Assembly (NCBI RefSeq): GCF_025452235.1
Contig: NZ_CP104965.1
Span: 1,178,001-1,242,000 of the forward strand
Length of the DNA: 64,000 nucleotides
Source: Devosia neptuniae
GTDB lineage: Bacteria; Pseudomonadota; Alphaproteobacteria; Rhizobiales; Devosiaceae
Direction of reading: 5' to 3'
Shown here: piece by piece, positions 56,041-64,000 of the stretch
Layout of the letters: each line of letters starts with the position of its first letter
How positions within the stretch are numbered: position 1 is the stretch's first letter
The notes under the pieces: model-generated
Seen by the model: only the letters and a program-made list of their open reading frames with translations
What the model was told of the DNA's origin: nothing
The model's database searches: none
Translations under genes and position numbers: made by a program

Positions 56041-56459
56041 ACTCTATTATAGGCCAGCGTCTGGCACAAAATGCCGGCGCGGCAACCCTGGATTTCGATC
56101 GTATCCGGGCCGGTCTGGGTAATGGTGGCGTCAGCCGTCATCCCGCCGGCGCTCAGCGAACCCTTCCATTCATTGGGAGCGGTTTGCTGGGCCTGCATCA
56201 CCTGCTTGCCGACAAAGGCCAGGTTTTCCTCGGTCGCCGATTCACCCTCGAGATTGGTCAGCACGCCGCAAAGATCAGTGCCGCTTTCCCCGCACAGGGT
56301 GAAGCTGAACGAGGTGCCGTATTCATCGACGAAGTCACCGCTGGGATCGGCCGCAAGGGCTGCCTCGCCTTGGGCAGCGGGCGCTGCATCCTGGGCGAAA
56401 GCGGGGATGGACGTGGCCAAGAGCAGGCCGGCGAGAAGGCTAGTTTTCAGAAATTGCAT
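56037..56459 (-). CDS. Exported DUF2147-like protein
   Basis: 140 codons. Signal peptide MQFLKTSLLAGLLLATSIPAFAQ. The mature part has SFTLCGESGTDLCGVLTNLEG and a C-terminal IEIQGCRAGILCQTLAYNRV, resembling the end block of DUF2147 proteins (GCxxGILCRxQxWxR). The usual N-terminal GxWxT segment is not clear, so this is a divergent member or a related family. The start at 56459 is chosen for the signal peptide. Function unknown. Confidence 0.7.
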   Translation of the reverse strand: MQFLKTSLLAGLLLATSIPAFAQDAAPAAQGEAALAADPSGDFVDEYGTSFSFTLCGESGTDLCGVLTNLEGESATEENLAFVGKQVMQAQQTAPNEWKGSLSAGGMTADATITQTGPDTIEIQGCRAGILCQTLAYNRV

Positions 56460-56570
56460 GGGTTTGCTCCATTCACAACAACGCCCGCCCCACGCAGTCG
56501 CTTGTTTGCTTGATGGGTTTCCCAACGCAGTCCCGTGGCAAGGGTTGCGCCCGCCGGGACAATGTGATGA

Positions 56571-57764
56571 TCAGCGGCGGAAGGTCGCCGCGATTTCGAT
56601 GTGGGTGGATTGGGTGAACTGGTCCACCGCCACCAGATCGCTCATGGCATAGCCGGCGCCCACCAAGATCGCAGCATCACGAGCAACGGTTCTGCTATCG
56701 CAGGCGACCATCACCACGGTTTTCACCTTGGACTTGGCCAATTCGCGCACCTGCGCCTCGGCGCCGGCACGGGGCGGATCAAGTACCACTGCCTCATAAG
56801 GCAGTTCGAACTGGGTGAGCGGATCGCGGAACAGATCGCGCGGCTTGGCAGTGATTTCGCGCAGACCCTTGGTGAAGCGGCGGGCCTTGTCGAGCGCCAG
56901 AATGCCAGCCTTGTCGCTGTCGAAGGCCGAAACCGGCCGTTGTTCGGCCAGCCGCAGGGCAAAGGGGCCGATGCCGCAGAACAGGTCGGCCACGCTTTTG
57001 GCTTTGCCGACGGCATTGAGGACGTAGTCGGACAGGATGGTTTCGGCGGCTTCGGTGGCTTGCAAAAAGCTGCCAATGGGCAGCTCGACCTGAGCGCGGC
57101 CCATGGCGATGATGGGGGCCTGGGCTTGCAGGATCATTTCGCCATTGAGCGCCAGTCGCGCCAGCCGGAAGCGGCCGACCAGCGGCTGCAGCCGATCGGC
57201 GCGGGCCTGCTTTTTCTCGGTGCGGACAGCGACATCGAGGCCGGTCACACTTGCAGTAAAGCTCACATCGGCCTCGCCCACAGCCGCCATAACCGCACGG
57301 GCAATGTCGGGGGCACGGGCCAATTCCGGCGCCAGGATCGGGCAGGCGTCGAGATCATGCACCTGATGACTGCGCAGCCGCATATAGCCGGCGCCTTCCT
57401 TGCGGGCATGCAGCGTCGCGCGGCGGCGGCCATTGCCGGCGGCGTCGATAAACTTTGTGACCTGGTGATCGAGCCCGGCAAAGCGCAGCGGGGTTTCGAT
57501 GAGCCCAGTCTTGAAGGCCTCGTAGCTGGCCCGATCCATATGCTGGAGCTGGCAGCCGCCACAGGCGCCGAAATGCGGGCAGAATGGGGTGATGCGGTTG
57601 GCCGCCGGCTCGAGCACCGAGACCAGCGTGCCGCGATCGCCATCGGCGGTGATCTCCACCATTTCGCCGGGCAGGGTCAGCGGCACGAAGATCTTGAAAC
57701 CGTCGATCTCGGTGACACCCTCGCCCTTATGGCCGAGGCTGGTAATGTGTGTGGTGATGGTCAT
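56571..57764 (-). CDS. Class I SAM-dependent RNA methyltransferase (RlmD/TrmA family) with 4Fe-4S motif
   Basis: 397 codons. An N-terminal TRAM-like domain (ITSLGHKGEGVTEIDG, LPGEMVEI) is followed by 4Fe-4S cysteines CPHFGACGGCQLQH with a fourth in DACPILAP. The SAM domain has SVADLFCGIGPFALRLA, AVVLDPPRAGAEAQ and the catalytic Cys in VMVACDSRTVARD. It methylates uridine C5 in rRNA or tRNA; the exact site cannot be read from sequence. ATG 57764 is chosen. Confidence 0.93.
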   Translation of the reverse strand: MTITTHITSLGHKGEGVTEIDGFKIFVPLTLPGEMVEITADGDRGTLVSVLEPAANRITPFCPHFGACGGCQLQHMDRASYEAFKTGLIETPLRFAGLDHQVTKFIDAAGNGRRRATLHARKEGAGYMRLRSHQVHDLDACPILAPELARAPDIARAVMAAVGEADVSFTASVTGLDVAVRTEKKQARADRLQPLVGRFRLARLALNGEMILQAQAPIIAMGRAQVELPIGSFLQATEAAETILSDYVLNAVGKAKSVADLFCGIGPFALRLAEQRPVSAFDSDKAGILALDKARRFTKGLREITAKPRDLFRDPLTQFELPYEAVVLDPPRAGAEAQVRELAKSKVKTVVMVACDSRTVARDAAILVGAGYAMSDLVAVDQFTQSTHIEIAATFRR

Positions 57765-57847
57765 GAACGTCCGGGGCTTGCTGACGGGTTCAGTAGCCTT
57801 TTGCGGGCGGCGTGTGAAGGGCGGGGGTTTTGAGCCCCCTCCCCGGC

Positions 57848-60778
57848 TTAATGCAGCGGCCGGCTCGCCCATTCGAGCAGGCTCGCCAAGCCGACAAACG
57901 GAACGCCCGCATGTTCGCTGAGTCCTGAGGCGCAGGTGGAGACTGTCGAGACGCCTAGCGTGCAGCCTGGCGGTATGTCGTTTTTGGCGAAGCGGGTGGC
58001 GTGCTGGTTGAGTTCGGGGAAGAACAGTCCCTTGTCGCCGGCATAGCCGCAGCAGGTGACGGAACTGAGCACCGCAATAGCCTCGGCACAGGCGCGGGCG
58101 ATGGCCTCGGTGGAGGGTTGCTCCTTGAGGCGCTGGGCCGAACAATTGTGATGGACCGCGACCGTCGGCAGCTTCTGCGTGATGGTCAGGCGCGGCAGCA
58201 CATGCGTGACGAGGAATTGCGCCGAATCGAGCACGGGCGCATCGCCGGGAAATTCCTTGAGATGCTTGGCGCAGGTAGAAGCGTCGGTGACGACCGATAT
58301 CGCGCCGCCATCGCTGAGGGCGGAGAGTTCGCGCTTGAGCGCGCCGCCCACTTCAGCGGCCTGCTCGGGAAAGCCCTTGGACTGGAAGGGCTGGCCGCAG
58401 CATTGACCATTCAGATGCTCGGGCATGCTGACATCGAACCCGGCCCGATCGAGCAAAGCCAGCATGGCGTCAGTAACCGGCAGCAGATTTTTATCCGTTT
58501 GTGGCGTTCCAAACATGCGGCTGGCGCAGGAGGGAAAATAGACGATTCTTTGGCGGTCGCCTTGCGCGGTGGGTACGGGGAAGCCGGTGTCGCGCGGATC
58601 ATCGCGTGAGATTTTTGCTGGTGCCTTGGGCGCGCCGGGGCCGTGGCGCAGGGCGCGGGAGAGGCGCGGAATGCGGTTGCCACTGGCGCGGCGGGCGGTT
58701 TCGCTGATGGCCTCCAGGGCTGGTGCCGGGATGATGGTGCGCGCGACATCGGCCAAGGCAACGCCACCGCGCATGAAGGCTTCGACGCTACCGGTGTGAT
58801 CGGCGGCAAAGCCGGCGACCGAACGGGCTGTGCTGCCGCGCCGCTGGCCGCGCTGGCCGATGATCATGGTGCCGGTTTCGATGCCGACGGGGCAGCGCAG
58901 GGAACAGAGGTTACAGGCCGCGCAAGTATCTAGGCCCGGATATTGGAAATCGCGATCAAATGTCGCCAGCCGCTCGGGGTCTTCGCCAGTAGCGCGCAGG
59001 CGTTCGCGTTCGCGGGTGACGGCGATGCGCTGGCGGGGCGAGAGCGTCATCTGGTGGCTGGGGCAGGCCGGTTCGCAGAAGCCGCATTCGATGCACATGT
59101 CGACCAGCTCGTCGGCCAGCGGCATGACCTTGAGGTTCTTGATGTGCACCTTGGCATCGGCGTTGAGCAGCACGCCGGGATTGAGCAGGTTTTCGGGATC
59201 GAATAGCGCCTTGATCTGGTGCATCAGGCCGTAGGCCTTGGAGCCCCATTCGGCTTCGACAAAGGGGGCGATGGCGCGGCCGGTACCGTGCTCGGCCTTG
59301 AGCGAGCCGCCGAACTGGATCGAGACCAGATCGGACAGGGCCTTGGAAAACATATCGAATTTTTCCGCTGCGCCGGGTGCTGCGAAATCGTCGCTCATCT
59401 GGAAATGCAGGTTTCCCGCCAGGGCGTGGCCGAAAATGATAGCGTCTTCATAGCCGTGGTCGTCGAGCAGGTTGCGCATGGCGATGACGAATTCGGCCAG
59501 CCGCTCGATGGGTGCGGCAACGTCTTCGGTGAGCATGGAGGTGCCCTTGGGACGGGCAGCGCCGCCCGAGGCGAAGAAGCCCTTGCGAATGTCCCAAAGG
59601 GCGTGGGAGCGGGCTTCGTCGGTCGAAAAATCGATATGGGTCGCGCCATTGGCCGAGAGGATGGCGGCGGCCTTTTCGACTTCCGTTTCAAGCTCTTGCG
59701 CGGTGGGTGCGGTGACGTCGATGAGCACGGCGGGCGAGTTGTCGGTGAGCCAGGGTAGCAGCGGCGCCATGGGCGCGAGATGCTCGACCGTGGCCAAGGC
59801 GCGGCGCTCGATATATTCGGCGGCGGTGACACCAGTTGTCACCTGCACCCCGTTATTGGCTAACACACTGATAGCACTGGCAGCAGCATAAGGGTCCGGA
59901 AAGGGCACCAACGCGGTCGATTTGAAGGGATGTTCGGGGACAGTATTGTAGGTCACTTCGGAAACGAAGCCGAGCGTGCCTTCCGAGCCCACCATGAGGT
60001 GGATCAGGATATCGAGCGGGTCGTGATAATCGACCAGCGCATTGAGCGAATAGCCGACCGTGTTCTTGATGCGGTATTTCTTTTTGATCAGCGCGACCAG
60101 GTCGGGATCGGCCATGACCTGGTGGTGCAGGTCGTGGATGGCGTCGAGCATGGCCGCATGGCTGATGCGGAAGGCGTCGCAGGAGGCCGGATCGCCCGAA
60201 TCGAGCGCCGTGCCATCGGCCAGCACGATCCGCAGGCGCGCCATGGTGTGGTAGGTGTTCTGGGCGACGCCACAGCACATGCCCGAGGAATTATTGTTGA
60301 CCACGCCACCAATCTTGCAGGTTGCCTGGCTGGCCGGATCGGGGCCGATCTTGCGGTCGAATTTCTTGAGGGCCGCATTGGCCTGGGCGACGATGATGGC
60401 CGGGCCCAAAGTGATCTGGTCGGCGCCAGGATGGATATCGAGCTTGCGCCAGCCATCGCCCAACACGGCCAGCACGCCATCGGTGACGGCCTGGCCCGAG
60501 AGCGAGGTGCCGGCGGCGCGGAAGGTCAGCGGCAGCTGCTCGGCGCGGCAGGCCTTGATCACCGCGCGCACCTCATCCTCGGAATTGATGAAGACCACCG
60601 CGGCCGGCACCAGCCGATAGGAGCTGGCGTCGCCGCTCCAGGCATAGGTCATCAAAGGATCGGTGAACATGCGCCCGCCAATTTGCCCCTTGAGGCGAGC
60701 GACAAGGCGCTCGCCGGCCGCGATGCGGTCGGGCGTGGGCTGGTGGACGGGGGAGGGCGAGAGGACGGCTTGCTGCAT
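57848..60778 (-). CDS. FAD-linked oxidase fused to 4Fe-4S and CCG domains (D-lactate/D-2-hydroxyacid dehydrogenase-like)
   Basis: 976 codons. Order: PCMH-type FAD-binding domain (LTFRAAGTSLSGQAVTDGVL, GGVVNNNSSGM), FAD-linked oxidase C-domain (GHALAGNLHFQM, FGGSLKAEHGTGRAIAPFVE), two 4Fe-4S clusters (CIECGFCEPACPSHQ and CAACNLCSLRCPVG), then two CCG repeats (NGQCCGQPFQSKG and TCCGYAGDKG). This matches the single-chain Dld-II/YdiJ type that passes electrons to the quinone pool. The substrate may be D-lactate, D-2-hydroxyglutarate or a related acid. No neighbour decides. Confidence 0.92.
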   Translation of the reverse strand: MQQAVLSPSPVHQPTPDRIAAGERLVARLKGQIGGRMFTDPLMTYAWSGDASSYRLVPAAVVFINSEDEVRAVIKACRAEQLPLTFRAAGTSLSGQAVTDGVLAVLGDGWRKLDIHPGADQITLGPAIIVAQANAALKKFDRKIGPDPASQATCKIGGVVNNNSSGMCCGVAQNTYHTMARLRIVLADGTALDSGDPASCDAFRISHAAMLDAIHDLHHQVMADPDLVALIKKKYRIKNTVGYSLNALVDYHDPLDILIHLMVGSEGTLGFVSEVTYNTVPEHPFKSTALVPFPDPYAAASAISVLANNGVQVTTGVTAAEYIERRALATVEHLAPMAPLLPWLTDNSPAVLIDVTAPTAQELETEVEKAAAILSANGATHIDFSTDEARSHALWDIRKGFFASGGAARPKGTSMLTEDVAAPIERLAEFVIAMRNLLDDHGYEDAIIFGHALAGNLHFQMSDDFAAPGAAEKFDMFSKALSDLVSIQFGGSLKAEHGTGRAIAPFVEAEWGSKAYGLMHQIKALFDPENLLNPGVLLNADAKVHIKNLKVMPLADELVDMCIECGFCEPACPSHQMTLSPRQRIAVTRERERLRATGEDPERLATFDRDFQYPGLDTCAACNLCSLRCPVGIETGTMIIGQRGQRRGSTARSVAGFAADHTGSVEAFMRGGVALADVARTIIPAPALEAISETARRASGNRIPRLSRALRHGPGAPKAPAKISRDDPRDTGFPVPTAQGDRQRIVYFPSCASRMFGTPQTDKNLLPVTDAMLALLDRAGFDVSMPEHLNGQCCGQPFQSKGFPEQAAEVGGALKRELSALSDGGAISVVTDASTCAKHLKEFPGDAPVLDSAQFLVTHVLPRLTITQKLPTVAVHHNCSAQRLKEQPSTEAIARACAEAIAVLSSVTCCGYAGDKGLFFPELNQHATRFAKNDIPPGCTLGVSTVSTCASGLSEHAGVPFVGLASLLEWASRPLH

Positions 60779-60834
60779 GGCGGGAAGGCTAACATGTCAG
60801 CTGGCAAGAGCGGAAGAGGTATTAGATAGGTATT

Positions 60835-60863
60835 ATGGGGCGCCGGTCGTTACGGCGCCCCAT
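60835..60863 (-). terminator. Terminator-like hairpin after the PadR gene
   Basis: Perfect 11-bp stem ATGGGGCGCCG / CGGCGCCCCAT with the 7-base loop GTCGTTA, 8 bases after the PadR stop. It is followed on the minus strand by AATACC rather than a long T-run, so termination efficiency is uncertain. Confidence 0.65.
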
Positions 60864-60870
60864 TGCTTGC

Positions 60871-61608
60871 TCAGATATCGACGTCGTCTTCGCCAAGCGC
60901 CTCGATCTGGGCGGCGGCGTGGAGCAGGATATCGGCGGCTTCGCGCTGCTGCTCGGGCGAGCCGGCGCGGGCCTTTTTGAGCGCGGCCTTGAGATCGCGG
61001 CGGGCATCGTTGAGCTCGGGCACGACATCGCGCAGGTCGCGGTCGGCGTCGGGCTCATGGCCGCCGGGACCGAAGCCGAAGCCACGGCCGCGGTGATGCG
61101 GGTGGTTGCCGGCCTCGGGGCCCTGTTCGCGGTTGAACGGCCAATCGGCCTTGGCGAATTCACGGAAGCGGTTCATCTGCTCGCCGGCTTTGGCGAGGAA
61201 TGACAGGGTGGATTCAATGGCTTCGCGATTATCGGCCAGGTGGGTGCGGCCCTCATCGGTGATGGTATAGAGCTTTTTATTGCCATCGGCCTGCGAGGTC
61301 ACGTAGCCGGCTTCCTCAAGGAAAGTCAGCGCCGGATAGACGATGCCGGGGCTGGGCGAATAGAAGCCACCCGATTTTTCCTCGATGGCCTTGATCAGAT
61401 CATAGCCATGGCGGGGTTGCTGCTCGATGAGATAGAGCGCCACCAGCCGCAGATCGCCCGAGGCAAGCATGCGCCCGATGCGGAAATTGCCGCCCATATT
61501 GCCCCAGCCATCGCCGCCGACGCCGCCGGCGAACTGCCCCCAGCTGCGGCGGGCCATGGCTTCAAGCCGACGCCAATTGGGCTCTCCATCGCGCCAATAT
61601 TGTCCCAT
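60871..61608 (-). CDS. PadR-family transcriptional regulator
   Basis: 245 codons. The PadR winged helix is LRLVALYLIEQQPRHGYDLIKAIEEKSGGFYSPSPGIVYPALTFLEEAGYVTSQADGNKKLYTITDEGR. It is flanked by a Gly/Trp-rich N-terminus (about 45 residues) and a C-terminus with an HPHHRGRGFGFGPGGHEPD stretch, so a metal-binding role is possible, as in the nickel-linked YqjI of E. coli. The C-terminal helices probably dimerise. Two copies of the same dyad lie just upstream. Confidence 0.9.
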   Translation of the reverse strand: MGQYWRDGEPNWRRLEAMARRSWGQFAGGVGGDGWGNMGGNFRIGRMLASGDLRLVALYLIEQQPRHGYDLIKAIEEKSGGFYSPSPGIVYPALTFLEEAGYVTSQADGNKKLYTITDEGRTHLADNREAIESTLSFLAKAGEQMNRFREFAKADWPFNREQGPEAGNHPHHRGRGFGFGPGGHEPDADRDLRDVVPELNDARRDLKAALKKARAGSPEQQREAADILLHAAAQIEALGEDDVDI

Positions 61609-61617
61609 AATGTGTCT

Positions 61618-61629
61618 CCGATATATCTT
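61618..61629. promoter_or_regulatory. PadR operator candidate, copy 1
   Basis: CCGATATATCTT, 10 of 12 bases identical to copy 2, 9 bases upstream of the padR start codon. Confidence 0.6.
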
Positions 61630-61673
61630 GGATTGCGTTGAGAGCTAAGATCGGCCTGGTTCGTGGCGATTTC

Positions 61674-61685
61674 AAGATATATCTT
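61674..61685. promoter_or_regulatory. PadR operator candidate, copy 2
   Basis: AAGATATATCTT, a perfect 12-bp palindrome; its centre is 56 bases from that of copy 1, about five helical turns, on the same face of the helix. Confidence 0.6.
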
Positions 61686-61766
61686 ACGATTGTTTTTGGA
61701 GGGGTGTTGTGTGCGCGAATTTGCTCTGGCGTATTGCATTTGCCTACACAAACGCATAAATAGCTG

Positions 61767-62057
61767 ATGCTAACGATTGCGGGCCTTGATTGGGATGACG
61801 GCAACTCGCCCAAATGCGGCAAGCACGGCGTCTCGCAGGATGAGATAGAGAGCCTGTTTGCCGGGGAGCCGGGTGTTTACCCAGATCCTAGCGCGGGCGA
61901 GCTTCGTTATCGCGCCATCGGGAAAGTTGCCTCGGGCCGATATGTATTTGCTGCCTTTACGCTGAGGCAGCGCGAGAACGGGCTATTCATCCGCCCGATC
62001 AGCGCCCGCTACATGCATGACAAGGAGATCAGACGCTATGAGCAAGGACAAACTTAA
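61767..62057 (+). CDS. BrnT-type toxin (second TA pair)
   Basis: 96 codons. It has the BrnT layout, with a divergent start (IAGLDWDDGNSPKCGKHGVSQDEIESLF) and a C-terminal FIRPISARYMHDKEIRRYE matching the RISARxxxxxExxxYE end. It is less typical than the pair at 14.7-15.2 kb. No ribosome site is obvious, so translation may be leaderless or start elsewhere. It overlaps the antitoxin gene by 20 bases, as in the first pair. Confidence 0.82.
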   Translation: MLTIAGLDWDDGNSPKCGKHGVSQDEIESLFAGEPGVYPDPSAGELRYRAIGKVASGRYVFAAFTLRQRENGLFIRPISARYMHDKEIRRYEQGQT

Positions 62058-62310
62058 GGCCATGCCGGTGCTATCGCGCGACGCAGAGGCGGAAGCCTTT
62101 GTCGAGACGGCAGATCTCAGCGAATACGATCTATCCGGCTTCAAGCCAACACGTTTCGAATTTGAAAAGAAGGCGGCGGCGCTCAATATGCGCATTCCGC
62201 AATCCTTGCTCGACGCCCTCAAGGACCGGGCGGCCACCAAGGGCGTACCATTCACGCGCTACGTGCGCATGTTGATCGAGCGGGATCTGGCAGAGGCATC
62301 CAAGCGCTGA
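62038..62310 (+). CDS. CopG/BrnA-like antitoxin (second TA pair)
   Basis: 90 codons starting MSKDKLKAMPVLSRDAEAEAF. The middle DLSEYDLSGFKPTRFEFEKK binds the toxin in related pairs. The end LNMRIPQSLLDALKDRAATKGVPFTRYVRMLIERDL is a ribbon-helix-helix of the CopG antitoxin type. It follows a BrnT-type toxin, so the two form a type II module. Confidence 0.85.
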   Translation: MSKDKLKAMPVLSRDAEAEAFVETADLSEYDLSGFKPTRFEFEKKAAALNMRIPQSLLDALKDRAATKGVPFTRYVRMLIERDLAEASKR

Positions 62311-62329
62311 CGCGCCTGGCTGAATGACA

Positions 62330-62380
62330 AAGGGAAGGCCCTCCTCACCCGGCCCGACCTCCCCAAGGGAGAGGTGAAGG
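62330..62380. repeat. Degenerate family A repeat
   Basis: CCCTCCTCACCCGGCCCGACCTCCCCAAGGGAGAGGTGAAGGG; arms CCTCCCC / GGGAGAGG remain. It lies between the antitoxin gene and the convergent NDUFA9-like gene. Confidence 0.55.
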
Positions 62381-62381
62381 G

Positions 62382-63410
62382 TTAGATCTTGACCTTTTCG
62401 TAGTGCGAGGGATCGGCCTTGAACGAGGTGGGGTCGGCAAGGCTGGCGTCGCGGTCAAATTGGCCGTGTTTGCGGAAGCGGTACATGTAGGTGGGCAGGA
62501 TAGTATCCATGGAGGTGGGCGCGATGCCGATGCCGGCCAGGGTGCGCTTTTCCTTGATGGCGGTTTCGGACACTACATTGTCGACGCCCAGCAGATCGAC
62601 CCGGTCGGCGGTCAGCAGCGGGGGGAAGGGCAGGACGGCGAGCGGGGCGGCCAGCACCTTGGCAAAGCCGGGCGACAGCGTCAGCAGCGAATTCTTGCGG
62701 CCGGCTTCGCGCAGGATGCGCTGCAACAGGGCACGGTGGGTTTCCACAATCGGCCCCCCCAGTTCGTAAATCCGGCCGGTCTTGAGCTCGCCCTCGGCGG
62801 CCTTGGCAAAAGCCTGGGCGACATCGCCGACATAGACGGGCTGGAAGCGCGTGTCGCCTCCGATCAGCGGCAGGGCCGGGAAGAGCCGGGACAGGCCGCC
62901 CATGAGATTGAAGAAGCTGTCGTCGCGGCCAAACATGATGGAGGGCCGGAAAATGACGGCATTGGGGAAGGCCGCAAGCACGGCGGCTTCGCCCTCGAGC
63001 TTGGAGCTGGCATAGGCGCTGACCGCGGCGGCCTGGTCGGCGCCGAGCGCCGACATATGCACCAGGGCTTCGGCGCCTGCGGCCTTGGCGGCAGCGGCAA
63101 TCAGCCCAGCCCCCTCGGTATGGACCGCCCGGAAGGTCTGGGCCCCGCGTTCATAGCCGATGCCCGTCAGATTGATGACGATATCGGCCTTGGCGACGGC
63201 GCGGACGATGGACGCCTGGTTCCGCACATTGGCCTGGATGGGCAGGATCTGGCCGACCATGCCCAGGGTCTTGAGGTGTCCGGCCAGGTCCGGCCGGCGC
63301 ACGGCGACGCGGATGCGATGGCCCTTATCGGCCAGCAATTGCACGATCTGGGTTCCCACGAAGCCGGAACCGCCAAAGATGGTGACGAGTTTGGGTTCGA
63401 TCCTGTCCAT
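62382..63410 (-). CDS. NDUFA9-like NAD(P)-binding protein (atypical SDR)
   Basis: 342 codons. The Rossmann motif VTIFGGSGFVGTQIVQLLADKG is followed by IRVAVRRPDL, VINLTGIGYERGAQTF, SSKLEGEAAVLAAFPNAVIFRPSIMFGRDDSFFNL and QPVYVGDVAQAF. This matches the bacterial complex I NDUFA9-subunit-like family of atypical SDRs. The link to complex I in bacteria is uncertain. The start at ATG 63410 is chosen; an upstream frame to 63449 is Arg-rich and unlikely. Confidence 0.9.
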   Translation of the reverse strand: MDRIEPKLVTIFGGSGFVGTQIVQLLADKGHRIRVAVRRPDLAGHLKTLGMVGQILPIQANVRNQASIVRAVAKADIVINLTGIGYERGAQTFRAVHTEGAGLIAAAAKAAGAEALVHMSALGADQAAAVSAYASSKLEGEAAVLAAFPNAVIFRPSIMFGRDDSFFNLMGGLSRLFPALPLIGGDTRFQPVYVGDVAQAFAKAAEGELKTGRIYELGGPIVETHRALLQRILREAGRKNSLLTLSPGFAKVLAAPLAVLPFPPLLTADRVDLLGVDNVVSETAIKEKRTLAGIGIAPTSMDTILPTYMYRFRKHGQFDRDASLADPTSFKADPSHYEKVKI

Positions 63411-63568
63411 GCAAAAGCTCCGGCAAATGGCGCGAGGGGCGCGCGGCAAGTTGGCTCGGGTTCTAGCGCAGGCAAGGCGTGGCTGTCGAGGGCATCGAGC
63501 GCGGAACGGGCTTGACTCCGGGCCCGGTATGTTCTTGGTTTGTTCGAAACAGCTGAGGAGATTTTGTC

Positions 63569-63931
63569 ATGAGCGAAGCCAGAATGTATCACGGGCAATG
63601 CCATTGCGGCGCCGTGCGGTTTACCGCCAATACCGCGCTTGACGGGCTGATGGATTGCAATTGCTCGCGTTGCCGGCGGCTGGGCTGGATTTTGCAGCCG
63701 GTGCCGGCGGACGAATTCGTCTTGCTGAGCGGGGCGGACAAGCTGGTCCCCTATCACTTCAATACCGATAGAATCGATCATCTGTTCTGCAGCCAGTGCG
63801 GCATCGAATCGTTTGCGCGCGGAGAAGATGGGAGTGGCAAAGCCACGGTCATGATCAATGTGAACTGCCTCGACGATGCCCCGGCAGTGGACCGCAACAC
63901 GATCAGGCACTGGGACGGCGCGAACTTTTGA
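63569..63931 (+). CDS. GFA/CENP-V family zinc protein
   Basis: 120 codons. Zinc-binding cysteines of the family are visible: GQCHCGAVRF, CNCSRCRRLGW and FCSQCGIESFAR. Family members include glutathione-dependent formaldehyde-activating enzyme, but most have other or unknown roles. TGAGGAG lies 9-15 bases upstream of the start. Apparently a single-gene unit. Confidence 0.9.
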   Translation: MSEARMYHGQCHCGAVRFTANTALDGLMDCNCSRCRRLGWILQPVPADEFVLLSGADKLVPYHFNTDRIDHLFCSQCGIESFARGEDGSGKATVMINVNCLDDAPAVDRNTIRHWDGANF

Positions 63932-63950
63932 GGGTAGCTGCGAAAGCCCG

Positions 63951-63979
63951 TTGACAAGCGTCGGCTTGCACCCTAGTTA
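63951..63979 (+). promoter_or_regulatory. Promoter of the tRNA-Leu gene
   Basis: Consensus -35 TTGACA (63951-63956), a 17-base spacer and a weak -10 TAGTTA (63974-63979), ending 11 bases before the tRNA start. Confidence 0.55.
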
Positions 63980-63990
63980 CACCGCCACTT

Positions 63991-64000
63991 GCCCAGATGG
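63991..64000 (+). tRNA. 5' end of a probable tRNA-Leu gene (cut by window end)
   Basis: The last ten bases GCCCAGATGG match the usual start of bacterial tRNA-Leu (GCCCAGATGGCGGAATTGG type), and a promoter lies just upstream. Only the acceptor arm and the start of the D-arm are visible, so the anticodon cannot be read. Confidence 0.5.

Noticed and set aside
56571..58145. N-terminal extension of the RNA methyltransferase to 524 codons
   Set aside because: The extension overlaps the FAD/Fe-S dehydrogenase gene in another frame and is Arg-rich; the methyltransferase start at 57764 matches the TRAM domain.

Overview
The window is chromosomal DNA of a high-GC alphaproteobacterium, most likely of the order Hyphomicrobiales and close to Devosia. 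Support for this is the dnaA-dnaN-recF block next to rpsT and mutM, the irr/fabA/fabB cluster, the RegB/RegA (ActS/ActR) pair, DUF2852 and extensin-like genes, and several families of short intergenic palindromic repeats. The genus is an inference from gene order and protein style; no 16S gene is present.

Layout. Positions 1-4.6 kb hold a replication block on the minus strand (rpsT, dnaA, dnaN, start of recF). Positions 4.9-11.2 kb hold mutM, ubiE, ubiB, a lipoprotein gene, dut, a DUF2259 gene and a MoeB/ThiF-type gene. Positions 11.4-13.8 kb hold fabB-fabA divergent from irr. Positions 14-25.9 kb are a mixed housekeeping stretch: a methyltransferase with a strong operator, a BrnT/BrnA toxin-antitoxin pair, an arylamine acetyltransferase, ribokinase, infC (probably starting at ATT), an alpha/beta hydrolase, queG, a glutathione transferase, uppP, a YgjP-type metalloprotease and DUF2852. 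Positions 26-35 kb hold regB/regA, a beta-CASP nuclease, a LysR gene divergent from a 48-codon gene, secreted proteins and lepA.

Positions 35.0-38.5 kb are the clearest accessory region. Two long genes of lower GC overlap by ATGA. The first encodes an all-helical repeat protein. The second encodes a protein with a variant PD-(D/E)XK-like nuclease motif at its N-terminus and a large helical remainder. I recognise neither as a named system. It is the best candidate here for an undescribed system, perhaps anti-phage.

Positions 38.6-43.5 kb hold a small unknown protein, a glutathione peroxidase behind a GC-rich leader with a 12-bp hairpin, a short UvrA-like ATPase, and a DUF1801/SRPBCC/ArsR group. 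Positions 43.9-56.0 kb form a carbohydrate locus. A seven-gene minus-strand operon (two paralogous binding proteins, two permeases, two Gfo/Idh/MocA oxidoreductases, ATPase) and a three-gene plus-strand operon (a third Gfo/Idh/MocA enzyme, DUF993, TIM-barrel isomerase/epimerase) flank a TetR regulator gene. Matching 16-bp dyads lie in front of both operons, so the TetR protein probably controls the whole locus. Positions 56.0-64.0 kb hold a DUF2147-like secreted protein, a 4Fe-4S RNA methyltransferase, a 976-aa FAD/Fe-S dehydrogenase, a PadR regulator with two operator copies, a second BrnT/antitoxin pair, an NDUFA9-like reductase and a GFA-family protein. What looks like the first 10 bases of a tRNA-Leu gene end the window.

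Three families of intergenic repeats recur: A, CCCCTTGAGGGG-type palindromes; B, GTCATTCCGGCG-type long inverted repeats; C, CTTCGACAAGCTCA-type. They fill most gaps over 100 bp. No CRISPR array, insertion sequence, rRNA or prophage was seen.
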